Of a stretch of DNA of 38,272 bases, positions 10,221-20,571 are shown in pieces. The position numbers were made by a program, and so were the translations under genes. How positions within the stretch are numbered: position 1 is the first letter of the stretch; each line of letters starts with the position of its first letter. Source of the DNA: Dimorphilus gyrociliatus (lineage: Eukaryota > Annelida > Polychaeta > Dinophilidae); the NCBI GenBank assembly GCA_904063045.1, contig CAJFCJ010000121.1, forward strand, positions 1-38,272, read 5' to 3'. The notes under the pieces were generated by a model. The model did no database searches. It was not told where the DNA came from and saw nothing but the letters and a program-made list of their open reading frames with translations.

Positions 10221-11537
10221 AGAAAAACATTTTTTTTAGATTTTAATCTGTTACATCTTTTGAAGAGATATTTGTTTTTTATCACAATTCATATATGTTT
10301 TTTTTTCAATTTAAAAAAAACAAAATGTACATTTATTTTTTAATTTTTTAGCACAACATGTAAGTTCACTTTTTTATTGACACATTGATATTTTCAAGTC
10401 AAACAGGTATATTTGTTTCAAGTAAAACATTGGATAAACAAAAAAATTTTACAACACATATCACAGGACATTTTCTTTGAAGATATTTTTTGAGCATAGT
10501 GGTAAAGAGGGATAATCCTTGTAGATAGCCAAGTCCAAAGGGGTACAGATATTTTTTCAGTCCATCCAGCAGTCTTGCCTTTCAAATTCCAATATAGCTG
10601 CCATTTATGAAAAATAAAATTAAGTTAAATATTTTCCTTCATATTAACTTTTAACAATAATACTTGACCTTTTTTTCAGAGATTTTTTTTGCCAAAAGAT
10701 ACTTAGCATAACCAGTTTATTTATCAACCACAACTCCTCATTTTGAAAAAAAATATAATCTATTTAAAATATTACACAACCTACAATCCTAACAGTTCTT
10801 AATTTCAATTTTTTGCAACATAGAATAGTCTCCTCATACAAGATTAAAATCCCTGTTGCTGTATTCTAAGTTAAATACCTAGAGAAACAGTGCAATTAGA
10901 GCAATCATCTCAAAAAAAGATTAAGACCCCACTTGCAAAAACACTTTAAAATAATTCCTAAACTTACAAATATTTAAAATTATTTAAAAAACCTAGTTAC
11001 TTTAACTCATAAGTTAAAATTAAATTACAAAACCAAAATTTAAATTTAACCCTAACCTAACCCTATTCTTTTAATTTTAATTCAAGTTCTAATACCAAAA
11101 ACCTAAAAACCAGAAAAATTTGCAATCAGAGTAGTTACCTCAGAACAAGATTACTACCCAGTTTGCACCCTACAACTCTACAATACAATTTTTGCTATAA
11201 TACCTAAACTTAAAATTAATTTGTTTTAATTAAAAAACCCTTTGATCAACATGGAATAGTTTTCCCATACAGGATCAAAATTCATGTTGTCATACCTAAA
11301 CCTTAAATATATTTTTTAACAATTAAACCTTTTTTAAAATTTATAAATCAGCCTAAATACAAAAGCCTAATATACCAGAAAAACATTGCTAAAAGAGTAG
11401 TCACCCCAAAAAAGGATTAAAACCCAGTTTGCTAACAACCTTATATAGCCTAATTTAAAAGAAATTGAAGAAATTTTTTGAGCATTTTCTATTTTCTTCC
11501 TTCTTACATCTCCTAACTGTAAATATACTTTTAAAAG
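10221..11537. repeat. Diverged ~230-260-bp repeats with a short interstitial telomeric tract
   Basis: Three diverged copies share a phrase of the type agagtagttacctcagaacaaga...cccagtttgc (near 10896, 11128 and 11391). Two copies share a phrase of the type caacatrgaatagt...cataca (near 10816 and 11245). An interstitial telomeric tract in the C-rich orientation (aaccctaacctaacccta) lies at 11048-11065. I see no gene; the minus-strand ORF at 11367-11597 overlaps repeat sequence and the first protease exon. Confidence 0.55.
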
Positions 11538-12356
11538 ATAATGATACTTGAAACTTATAATGGAATAACAACATATACTGGGGCTGTTCTCATTCATGAA
11601 AATTATGCCTTAACCACAGCCAGTGTTGTTAAAAATCAGTAAATATTGATTTTATATCTATTTTTTTGTTAATAACTGAAATTTATTGATCTTGTTTTTT
11701 TCTTATCTTTTTATATATTATAGACAAGCAATTTATAGAATTGTGGTAGGAACAGATTCTTTTCCTGGAGGCAAAACCTATGAGGTTTCAAATATAATTA
11801 GACATCCAGAATTTAGCAATGGTTTTGAGAATAACATTGCTCTTTTAAAATTGAAAAATATTGTAAAAATGTCAGAAAAAATTAATATTGCCTGTGTTTT
11901 AAATACAACTCTAATTGGCTCTGAAAATCACAACTGTTACATTTCAGGTTTTGGAAGATTATTTCCTACAGAATGTAAATTCATAAATAAATTGTACTCT
12001 TTGCAATTAAAAGGGTAATTTATTATTTATTTTTTTTTCAAAAAGTTCAACTTCCTCTGTTAAGAAAAGCAAATCAAAAATTAAAGACAAAATTACAGTG
12101 TAATCAAATAGTACCAGATGTCAATTTAAATTATGACAAAATTGTCCGTTCTATTGGAGAATCAGGAGAACAAGCATGCATTGTATGTAAAACAGAATTA
12201 TCTGTAGATATTCCTTTTTTAATTTGAGTTTTCTCTTTTGAAAAGAGTGATTTAGGTGGTGGATTATTTTGCAAAAGGAATAACAGATGGACATTGTTTG
12301 GTATACAATCAAATTTTGTCAAAGGATGCAAATATGGGTTAACTATTAACCAATAA
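11538..12356 (+). CDS. S1A serine protease homologue lacking all three catalytic residues
   Basis: Exons are proposed at 11538-11638, 11724-12014, 12065-12182 and 12246-12356. The introns are GT-AG and phase-compatible, and the last is 63 bp. Chymotrypsin-fold landmarks are clear. GAVLIHENYALTTASVV matches the usual G-x-LI...LTAAHC block, but His57 is Ser. ENNIALLKL matches the DIALLKL block, but Asp102 is Asn. CYISGFG matches the C-x-(I/V)-S-GWG block. ACISDLGGGLFC matches the C-x-GDSGGPL-x-C block, but Ser195 is Leu. The end is RWTLFGIQSN...GC, then TAA. No signal peptide or activation IVGG is visible, so an upstream exon is missing or unrecognised. The intron 2 acceptor at 12064 keeps frame, but an alternative at ~12046 would give a better-looking alignment with a 1-nt shift. 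A non-catalytic homologue or a decaying gene are both possible. Confidence 0.75.
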
Positions 12357-12756
12357 GTTGGATCCTATTACAATTGGATATAACAAACAATATTGAACCA
12401 ATAAGAATAAAGAATGAAATCTATGATTTGTGTCCTCTTAAATGTATGTGTGAGTGAAGTTCTGAATATTATAAATGTATAAATATATGCTTCTCTTCTT
12501 TGGCAACTTATCATTTGGCTTCATTTGACCTGACCTTGTTTTGTCCTTAGAATATGAGATCAGATCAACCTGCCTGATAAAGTTAAAAGAATAAATTAAA
12601 ATGAAATTGTTAATGCAACTATGAAATACAAAACTACATTTTCTAAAGGTCGTGCTATAATAGAGAAGCTATTTTGTAAAAATTGAAAAATAAGAAATTC
12701 CCCTATTTAAAAATAACTTAAAATGAACTTGGCTTTTTCTTTTTCTTCCTTTTAAA
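12357..12756. other. Spacer between protease homologue and C1q-like gene
   Basis: I see no coding signal. It ends with a pyrimidine-rich tract and acceptor (ttcttccttttaaag, ending at about 12757), suggesting that the C1q-like sequence starts with an internal exon. Confidence 0.4.
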
Positions 12757-12757
12757 G

Positions 12758-13441
12758 TGAGAAAATAAAACAGGATAATCTCAATTACCTATCAGTTGTA
12801 TCTAAAGGATGGTACTACATCAATATTGGAACAAAAATGAAAGCAGCAACCTCTGCAAAGATTGCCCTAACAATTAACAATGAAATGAGATCTGAATGTT
12901 CTTTTGGTAGAGGACATACCAAATTCAAAAAGTGCTGATCAAGCATCCAGAACATTTGTTGTCTATTTAAATTCTACTGACCAATTGAGGTTAAAGCTTA
13001 TTAGTGGAACAGTTGACGAAATAGCCTTTATGACAGCATTCCGGCTAAATGAAACTGTTCCAAAATTCTATGCTTATAGAACATCAATTTCCCTGTTGTA
13101 TCTACAACAAAAATACAATATGACAAGATAGTTCTAGATTCCCATGAATCGTGGAATTCCAATCAGAATAGCTACAGAGCAAGCCAACCAGGCATGTATT
13201 ACATTGATGTATCAGTTGGAGCATTGGAAAGACAACAAGTAGTTGTTCGGATTCTTAGAAATAACATAATACAACTTTCAATGAATAGAGTTAGTACTAC
13301 TCATCAATCATATGATACACTCAGTAGAGGAAATTTAGTTAAAATGGTCAAGGGAGATCTAATCACAGTTGAAACTATTGATAGTCTTTATAGTTCTGTT
13401 TGGAAGTTAGTTTCACTAACAATATTCTACGTTTCGAAATA
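12758..13441 (+). pseudogene. Tandem C1q-like domains, frameshifted
   Basis: Two consecutive domains follow the C1q/TNF-like beta-sandwich pattern. Domain 1 (~12758-13060) has GWYYINIG, a run of strands, then VYLNSTDQLRLKL and ends FMTAFRL. Domain 2 (~13075-13441) has YDKIVLDSHESWN, GMYYIDVSVG, VVVRILRNN and MVKGDLITVET. C1q domains act as secreted binding modules in metazoan immunity and matrix. The reading frame changes at about 12898 and again at about 13090, and I see no splice sites that would account for these. The copy is therefore a pseudogene or contains sequencing indels. No collagen repeat or signal peptide was found; an upstream exon is suggested by the acceptor at 12757. Confidence 0.65.
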
Positions 13442-14068
13442 GACAGATGTTGTCATTTGATTCATTTTGAATTGAAAAATTTTCAAATGATTGATGACAT
13501 ATCTTGTGTTGAAATGAAGCAACAATTATTAATCTTTGTCTTTTTATAATCATAAAGTCTGATTTTATTAAAAATTATTCCAAATTTCATAAATAATAAG
13601 AATAATAATGCTAAAATGTTATTTTTAGCTTGTCATCTGTTTTCAAACTAGACATTTAAAAACAACTTTCTCCAACTTTGAAAAACAATAGTTCATCATT
13701 CTTCTTGCCTCAATGCAGTGAATTTTTTCCTACAGTATGGACAAGTATTTTTTATCTGTCTTGTCCAATTTTTTAAATTCGTCATGTAAAAAACTAATTT
13801 ATTTAGAAAGTTTGTACATAGATTAATTTCCATACACCAAAAACAAATCTATTTACAAAATTTCATTATATATTTATTGTTTAAAAATGCTTATTTTTTG
13901 TTGCTTTTTGTTCAATATGTTGAGAGTGTTTTTTCCTTTTCTCAGCTACTGAATATGACTTTTCAAAGATATCCCCATCCAGAAAAAATTAACCCAACAT
14001 TTACAAGTTTTACTTATAATAGTCTCTTGATACAAATCAAGCATATTCTATTAATTGTTTTTAATTGA
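13442..14068. other. AT-rich spacer with decayed ~180-bp repeat fragment
   Basis: A weak match to the repeat phrase (aaatctatttacaaaattt) is near 13846. The short open stretch at 13877-14068 runs up to the next ORF1 paralogue and could be its 5' remnant, but shows no recognisable motif. Confidence 0.4.
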
Positions 14069-15153
14069 ATGAACAATAATTTTGGAAAATCTTTTGAGAC
14101 TCTTTTCAATAGTCATATTTTGAGTTATCCATTACTTGGAAATTTAAAAATTTATGAACACAAAAAGCTATATAACAGAATCAAACTTCACTTTGAGGAA
14201 TTTCAAGAGAATGTCAATACTGAGATCAAGAATTATTACAAAGAACAAATTGACTTAAATCAATTTTTTTATTTAAAACCTCTTCTTAAAACTCCTGCAA
14301 GTTGGGGACAAGTGGAGAATTCCTTACCATATGTCATTTATCAAGTACTAAAGACTAAACCCAATTGTATGGAGGGTGCTGAAATATTTAATGATGTAAT
14401 TGCTGAAATCAAAGAAATGTATTTTGATCAACTTGTTGAACCAGAAGTAAATGAACAACTCAATTCAACATTGATAATTGATAATCAAAACCAGAATGAA
14501 ACAAGCCATTTTGCACCCACATCAACTTCATCACCAATACCAATATCAAATGAAAATGAAAATGATAATGAAAATTGTAAAAAAATTAAAGATGCTAATG
14601 AAAGGTATTTTAATTTGGAAAACAACAATCATTTAGCAATTAGGTCTTTCAATTTTCTGGAAGAAATTGAAAGATTTTTTCCAAAAAGAAAACAAAGAAA
14701 AATTTTAAAAACATTTTGCCCCACAATGGATTTTTGTACAGAAACTGTAATTATATCAGACTATTTTACTGACATTAAAGTTCCAGATTTTAAAAAAATT
14801 TTTCAAAAAAATAATATTAAGAATGTTCAATTATTATTATTCAAAAAGTTATCATTCAATACTTTTCCATATTTGCTGGTTGAGTGGCCTTTAAAGGATA
14901 AAAAAATTATTGTCATTTTGAAAGAATATCCAAAGAAACTCAAATTTGAAATTGTTGACTTTTTAAAGTTATAACCTAATATGCCAAAGGATATCTACTT
15001 ATTTTAAAAAAATATTTTCCAAGTAGGATAGAAAATAATTTGGGTTGGAGTGGCTTTCATTTAATTGATTTTGACCCAAACAAATATAAAAAAGAGCAGA
15101 CAATGTTTCTTAAATTTATAAAATATGTTTTTTTGGAAAAGAAATTGGTTTAG
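14069..15153 (+). pseudogene. ORF1 paralogue 2 (SGNH-like family), frameshifted near its end
   Basis: The main frame (14069-14974, 301 aa) has a helical N-terminal region and an acidic N/E-rich linker around residues 140-190, then alternating strands and helices ending KDKKIIVILKEYP. This is the same layout as the C-terminal domain of the 4148-5629 protein (DFKILILHVNLNG) and the 21047-21568 protein. The expected final block continues in a different frame from about 14980 to the TAG at 15151-15153 (GFHLIDFDPNKYKKEQT), where the His-Leu aligns with the GKHLT of ORF1. One frameshift near 14965-14990 therefore separates the body from the tail. No RT follows; instead there is AT-rich sequence and the repeat phrases seen behind the Penelope-like RT. 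Function is unknown. Confidence 0.55.
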
Positions 15154-15807
15154 AAACAATATTTTCTATTTCATTTTTATTTGTATATATGTTTTTAACT
15201 TTTATATTCAGTTTTCTCTTTTTCTTGTACTTTTTTTCTATATATATATATATATCTTTGTGTATTTCAACTTTTGTAGTTTTTTCTACCTTTTTCTAAT
15301 AAATTTTAGTTTTCAATTTTAAACAACCGTCTTACATATTTTCTTATTTATTCTTTTATAAAGTTTATAAACATCTTCTGACAATAATTTTGCTTCAAAT
15401 TTGATCAAAATCGGCCCAGTAGTTGCTGAGATATGGATTCTTTTGAATGTTGTACTGTAACACTATTACAGGCTAATATAAAGAAGAAAATATTCGTCAC
15501 AAAAAACCTAAATTTATTATTAATAATCACAGAGCTTTCAAATTTTGTACATAGACTAATATTGATATGCCAATTTCAAATCTTTTTACAGATTTTAATT
15601 ATCTCTTATAGTTTTTGAGTTATGGTGCGTTAAAAAATAATACATTTTCTTATATAATTCATTATAATAATTAATATTTTTTAAATGACATATACTTAAT
15701 TAATGTATGAAATTGTTTTAAACTTTGATTTTGGTGTGTTTTTTCTTTGACTGCTAACTTTCTACTACCTAGAGTTGAAAGTACATTTAGGATTGCAAAA
15801 TTCCAAT
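15154..15807. repeat. AT-rich 3' region with ~180-bp-type repeat phrases
   Basis: It contains atcaaaatcggcccagtagt at ~15403-15422, a tattcgtca phrase, and a unit start caaatctttttacagatttt near 15576. The same order recurs at 16060-16330, so this is the left copy of a diverged tandem duplication of about 0.7 kb. It also contains a (TA)n tract at ~15239-15254. Confidence 0.6.
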
Positions 15808-15899
15808 TCATAGACTTCATATTCAAAGAATATAAAAAAGAACAAACTTGTCTCTTGAAACTTCTGAAGCAGTTTTTGAAACAATTATATAGACAATAA
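15808..15899 (+). pseudogene. C-terminal fragment of a third ORF1-family gene
   Basis: The short frame FIDFIFKEYKKEQTCLLKLL, ending at TAA (15897-15899), aligns closely with the tail of paralogue 2 (LIDFDPNKYKKEQTMFLKFI). The sequence after the stop also resembles the sequence after 15153. Only this tail is present, so it is a relic of a tandem duplication. Confidence 0.6.
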
Positions 15900-16804
15900 C
15901 TTTATCATTATTTTTCATTTCATATGTTTTTAATTCTAGATTATAGAGATTTATTTGTTTTTCATTTTTATATACCTTTTTCTTTTTAAATAAAACAACC
16001 TTTTAAAACAAATATTAATACTTTTCTTTCAATTAACTTTTACAATTTTGATTCATTGTAATTTAATATGGTCTCATTCTGTCATTAATTTTACTTCAAA
16101 TTTGATCAAAATCGTCCAAGTAGTTGCTGAGATATGGATTCCTATGAATGTTATATTAAAACTCAGCTTGTAACATTAAAATATCCGTCATCAAAAACCT
16201 AAATTACTTATTAATTATCATAGAGCTTTCAAATTTTGCACATAAACCAATATGGATATGCTGATTGCAAATCTTTTTACAGAATTCAAATATCTCCTAT
16301 AGTTTGGGAGCTATGGTGCGTTAAATTTTAATGCAGTTTCCTTATATAATTCAGTATTCTAATTAATATTTTTTAAATGAGAAATACTTAATAAATGTAC
16401 CAATGGTCTTTCTAATTGTACATATTTTTTTTCTGACAATAATTTTGGTGAAAATTTCATGAAAATTGGCCAAGTAGTTGCTGAGATATGGATTCTAAGG
16501 AACACTACATATATACTCTGTTGTAAGCCTTAAAATATTCATCAGGAAAAAACTAGATTTATTATTAATTATGATAGAGCTTTGAATTTCGTACATATAC
16601 TAAAATTGACTTCCTTATCTCAAATATTTTTATTGAATTTATCCTTTTTATTTTTCAACCTAGCTTGCCTTGAAGTTTAGTGCATTTTCCTTCTAAAATT
16701 CATTATAAAAATTATTATGTTTTAAATAGGATATATTGAATTGATATAATGAATATATTTCTAAACAGTAATTTCAATTTTCTATTGCATTGAACTCTTA
16801 CAGT
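15900..16804. repeat. Second and third copies of the 3' repeat region
   Basis: Phrases of the type atcaaaatcgtccaagtagt (~16107) and gaaaattggccaagtagttg (~16460) head two further units. A unit start caaatctttttacagaattc is near 16268. There is no gene. Confidence 0.6.
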
Positions 16805-17335
16805 AAGTTCTCATACACAGACTTTGTTAGATTATCAGTTTTCTCACAGTTTACTAATTTCATGCTGTCACATATCTGTTAGCATTATATAATTTTATCT
16901 AAGCTGGATTAGCTTGTGGCATGTTCCCACAGGATTTTCCATGTGTCTTATATATAAGGTGAATATGTTTTCACAGAAATCATTTATAGTTTGAAGATTA
17001 AGGAGTCAGCATCACATTAAAAATAGCTGGTCTTATGAACAGCTTCTACAATTCCTTTCAAAATATACATCCTTCAATGATAGAATGGTATGTAGATATG
17101 TCATTAAACAGGAAAGTGTGTTATATATATTTGGAATGTTTTATTCACATGGTTCATATTTAGTTTGAAGAAGGAGTCAAAATCACATTTAAAATACCCA
17201 ATTAAATGAACATCCCCTACAATTGCTGATGATATTAAAATGGTATGTACAAATTCTGATATACAGTATCATAATACATAGCACTTTCAATATGATATAT
17301 ATTAAAAAAAGACCTGAAGAAGTGAATTCCCTATT

Positions 17336-17605
17336 GGAATCCTTCAACCTCTCTGTAGGTGTAGGTTAATAGACCCTGATGAGTCCTTGGTCATAAAAAT
17401 AGAGAGGAGGACAAAACCATGGTAGGTCAAGTTGGTAGGAAAAAAATTTAAGAAAAAAATTTTTTCTGTTGGAAATTGTTTTAAATGTCGATTTTGGTGT
17501 ATTTTTTCTTTGACTGCTTCCCAAAATCAACTGGGACTCTTGAAATGTGAGAATCCTGTTTCTCTTTTTTGATTTAGTCAAAAAAAAACCCTTTGCAAAC
17601 CCCAA
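17336..17605 (-). repeat. Arm-end module, copy 1 (left arm, outer)
   Basis: An ~270-bp module that includes aacctctctgt, a gagaggaggac...accatgg phrase and ttgattttgggaagcagtca (minus strand). It is repeated in direct orientation at 19505-19775 and, in the right arm, at ~34323-34580 and ~36550-36830. It resembles a terminal direct repeat of a ~2.4 kb unit. A partial match (ttttctttgactgct) is at ~15739. Confidence 0.75.
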
Positions 17606-18467
17606 CAAGTAAAGAGAATGTGGAATGAGAGGAACTAATACATAAACCTTAATCAATGACTAAAACAAAACTTTTTCCATAAGATTGACTTTTTTCAATT
17701 CAAAATTAAATTTTTTGACTTTAGCTTTCAAAATTTTTTCTTTTTACTTTAAAAAAGGGATAAAGATTCTTAAATATGTACCTGTGGTGTAATTAACATT
17801 TTTGGTAAATTGCTAGAGTTTGTTGTGTTGATAATGTCTTGCTGTTAAAACCAAATGATGAAATTCTTTAGAGTCAGTATACACTTATGGTGATTTTAAA
17901 TTTCTGATGGTAGTAGTAATATATCTTTGTACATTTTTGATTACTTTTGTAAAAGCTTGTATAGTTTTGTACATTTTTGTATTTTTTAAAATATTGCTTA
18001 AAATAAGTTGTTGATGTTTTTATCATGGTGATTTTAAATTTTCTCATGGTTTTAGCTTGAGTATGAGTTTTTGCTTGAGTATGAGTTTTAGCCTGAGTTT
18101 GAGTTTGTTTTTTAGTTTGATTGTGAGTTTAAATTAAAATTTGAGTTTAATTTGTGTATTAAACTGGTTTTAATTTGATGTAAATATGGTTAGTAGTTTA
18201 CAGATTTTTTTTGTGATCTTTATAAAGGTTTCTATATTCTTCCCAAATCTTTTACATTTCTAATATTTATAAAAATCCCCTATTGTAGTATATTGTAGAG
18301 AACATTTTAAATATTCTCAGTAACTAACCTTTATTCTTAAGCTAAAATTAAAAAAATACTTTTCTTATCAATCTACTTCCAGTATAAACACCACCATATT
18401 TGACATTAAAACATTTCACCAATTTTAATATCACTCACTTCAAAAACTCACATATATTCTCTTAATT

Positions 18468-18534
18468 TTTTCCAATCCATTCATTAGCCAAAACAATGAA
18501 TCATAACTGGCTCAAACAAATGAATGTTGGAAAA
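18468..18534. repeat. Hairpin unit 1 of left arm
   Basis: ttccaatccattcatt and aatgaatgttggaa pair across a ~64-nt unit with a 2-nt bulge, and agcc/ggct pairs inside. Two further units are at 18672-18731 and 18806-18866, and all three are kept in the right arm. Confidence 0.7.
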
Positions 18535-18671
18535 GACTCTTTCAACTACCAATACCATAAATTGTAATCTTAATTCACTACATGGAATAATCCTTCCATT
18601 CCAGTAACAAACATAAATCATAAATCAATAAAGGAATTAGGAACCTCTCTATTCAGCATACAAAACACTCT

Positions 18672-18731
18672 TCCCAATCCATTCATTAGCCAAATCAAAC
18701 TATCTGGAATTAACTAAATGAATGTTGGCAA
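18672..18731. repeat. Hairpin unit 2 of left arm
   Basis: The same outer stem (ccaatccattcatt with aatgaatgttgg) has a different loop. It is kept in the right arm at ~35392-35450. Confidence 0.65.
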
Positions 18732-18805
18732 GAAACTTTTACACACAAAAACAGATTACCTAAGGCTTTCACACATTTACTTACAAATGATTTATTTAAC
18801 CCACT

Positions 18806-18866
18806 TTCCAATCCATTCATTAGCCAGAACAACCTATCACTTGGCAAAGTAAATGAATGTTGGAAA
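18806..18866. repeat. Hairpin unit 3 of left arm
   Basis: The same outer stem, with an inner gcca/tggc pair that differs in sequence from unit 1 but still pairs. It is kept in the right arm at ~35262-35322. Confidence 0.65.
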
Positions 18867-19504
18867 ATACAATACAAGAAAAACAGGTTAGTCTTCAAAC
18901 AATATTATTTAATAATTTGCAAATTAACAATCCTCTAATCTTTAGCCATAAAATTAAATTAACCATACTTTCTACATAATACAACATATGTATCACACTT
19001 CATTCATTTACACTCACTTATTTTATATACTTTCAATTAATTAACCAATTCCTTTACACATACTTAATTCATCAACTAGCCATAAATAATAATACAATTC
19101 ATACTTTTATTTTTTCACTTTTTCAATTTTGAATTTTTACTTTTATTAAAACTTTTATTGTTATTCCATTCCTGGTTGCTACTATTTACCCAACTTATTT
19201 TATTTTATTCTATATCACTTTTCTTATTTTTTAGGTCTGCAATTTTTGTTTTTTCTGTCTTTGCTGTTTTTCCAAACTGTCAGTATATATATCCCCTCAA
19301 TTTACTGTTATTTATTCCTTACACTCTGATTCAAGTCCATAGATGCTTTCTTTAATAACTTGTTAATTTAAAAAGTTTTAAACTATTTTGGTCTCTTATT
19401 TTAATTTTTAATTATTTTTTAATTTAATTCCAAATTTTACTCCACAAGAATCTTTATCAACAAACAAATAAATAAATCAAAAATCTAGAGAGAAACTTCT
19501 TATA

Positions 19505-19775
19505 AGATTCTCAAACCTCTCTGTCATGTAGCTCAGTAGACCCTGAAGAGTCCCAGGTTTAAAAATTTAGTAGAGAGGGGGACGAAACCAAGGTAGGTCA
19601 AGTAGGTAGGAAAAAAATTTAAGAAAAAAATTTTTTCTGTTGGAAATTGTTTTAAATGTCAATTTTGGTGTATTTTTTCTTTGACTGCTTCCCAAAATCA
19701 ACTGGGACTCTTGAAATGTGAGAATCCTGTTTCTCTTTTTTGATTTAGTCAAAAAAAACCCTTTGCTAACCCTAA
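19505..19775 (-). repeat. Arm-end module, copy 2 (left arm, inner)
   Basis: A direct repeat of the 17336-17605 module, ending in aaaccctttgctaaccctaa. The telomere-like end abuts the unique sequence that carries the small secreted-protein gene. Confidence 0.75.
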
Positions 19776-19920
19776 CCATTTATACATTTATAATACAACA
19801 AAGTACAAATACTTGCATAATTCATTTTATTAAATTTTTCAAAATTTTATTGTATTTCAGTGCACAAAAGAAAGCAATCGTTTTAGCACATTAGTATGAA
19901 ATGTTATCTTAGCCTCATTG

Positions 19921-20215
19921 CTAACACTTGTCCCTACAGTTTTCACGTTCATTGCCAGGTACATTGTTACACTTAGTTAAGCAGTCCCATGTCTGTAAAA
20001 AACACATTGATTTTAATGTTGTTAATAATATATGTTACTCTTTTCAATACCTCTCCTGCTCCTCTCATATTTAATCTTTGTTGAAGTGCATTAATTAATT
20101 CTTTTCTTTCCATTTCTTTCAAAATGGATCTCAAAGTGTTTTCAGACAATGGCAGTGAAAAAGTCTGGAGAGAAAGACAAACAACCAAGCAAACAATTAG
20201 AAGTTTTTTCTCCAT
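19921..20215 (-). CDS. Small secreted cysteine-rich protein, two exons
   Basis: Exon 1 (20215-20051, 55 codons) starts at the ATG before a basic n-region and a strongly hydrophobic signal peptide of about 20 residues (KKLLIVCLVVCLSL). A charged, amphipathic helical stretch follows. A 58-bp intron (20050-19993, GTATTG...TTTACAG, phase 0) leads to exon 2 (19992-19921), which holds a short C-terminal domain with the spacing C-x3-C-x10-C-x3-C and a TAG. The total is 78 residues. C-x3-C...C-x3-C is the spacing of two-disulfide helical hairpin peptides, but those families have varied roles and I assign no function. A TATA box (20285-20292) and aataaa signals (~19845 on the minus strand) frame the gene, which makes it the most intact single-copy gene in the window. 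It lies between the inverted arm and a 62-bp inverted repeat. Confidence 0.75.
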
Positions 20216-20284
20216 TTTATCAGAATGCAAAACTGTTTCCCTCAGAAAGAAAAGCAATATAAAAATGTCATTTTCTCTCCTGCC

Positions 20285-20292
20285 CTTATATA
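20285..20292 (-). promoter_or_regulatory. TATA box of the small secreted-protein gene
   Basis: On the minus strand the sequence reads tctatataagggc, a canonical TATAWAAG box about 70 bp before the start codon. This would put transcription start near 20257-20260 and leave a ~42-nt leader. Confidence 0.7.
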
Positions 20293-20293
20293 G

Positions 20294-20571
20294 ACCAGCT
20301 CAAAACTGGTTTAAAACAAGTTCTATTCTATAAATATAATGAAAGAATATTGTAGTTTTTAAAGAACTTTAAAACAAGTTCTATTTATTGTCAGTGTCTG
20401 AAAAAACAGAATGCACATACATTCAATAGATGAACAATGTTGAACTAATATTGCACTATGCTTGTATTGTAATTGTAGGCCTATGCCTTTTGTGTCAAGG
20501 TTTTTCAACCTACAATATTCTTTCATTATATTTATAGAATAGAACTTGTTTTAAACCAGTTTTGAGCTGGT
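20294..20571. repeat. Perfect 62-bp inverted repeat with 154-bp spacer
   Basis: The arm at 20294-20355 (starts accagctcaaaactgg, ends gaatattgtag) is the exact reverse complement of 20510-20571. The left arm begins just upstream of the TATA box at 20285. The right arm runs straight into a fragment of the arm-end module (tttcgtccccctctctact, 20572-20632). Perfect identity suggests a recent origin. Confidence 0.9.

Larger units (their letters stand above)
16805..19779 (-). repeat. Left arm of a ~3 kb inverted repeat
   Basis: Read on the minus strand, this stretch matches 34314-37365 almost throughout. Shared landmarks are the segment at 17336-17605, the three hairpin units at 18468-18866, the ctttgctgtttttccaaact region (~19259) and the inner edge. 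The inner edge is telomere-like: gctaaccctaacc here and agggttaggtttgc on the right arm. The arms are not identical (substitutions and small indels), so this is an old duplication, not a simple assembly echo. The outermost ~150 bp are more diverged. The small ORFs inside the arm are not supported as genes. Confidence 0.88.

Noticed and set aside
15125-15322. 65-aa F/Y/I-rich ORF
   Set aside because: A by-product of a T-rich stretch after the ORF1 paralogue; it lies in the 3' region that also decays in the second copy.
17366-17656. Small basic ORFs at 17366, 19567, 34309 and 36496
   Set aside because: They are the same arm-end repeat module in four places, with no start-codon agreement or transcript signals; conservation is explained by the repeat.
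19158-19355. F/L-rich ORF, mirrored at 34768-34959
   Set aside because: The hydrophobic composition comes from T-rich DNA in the inverted arm, and the frame differs by indels between arms.
17336-19775. An LTR retrotransposon inside the left arm, bounded by the ~270-bp direct repeats
   Set aside because: There is no primer-binding site, polypurine tract, TG...CA ends or coding sequence between them; they are better described as modules of a subtelomeric repeat.
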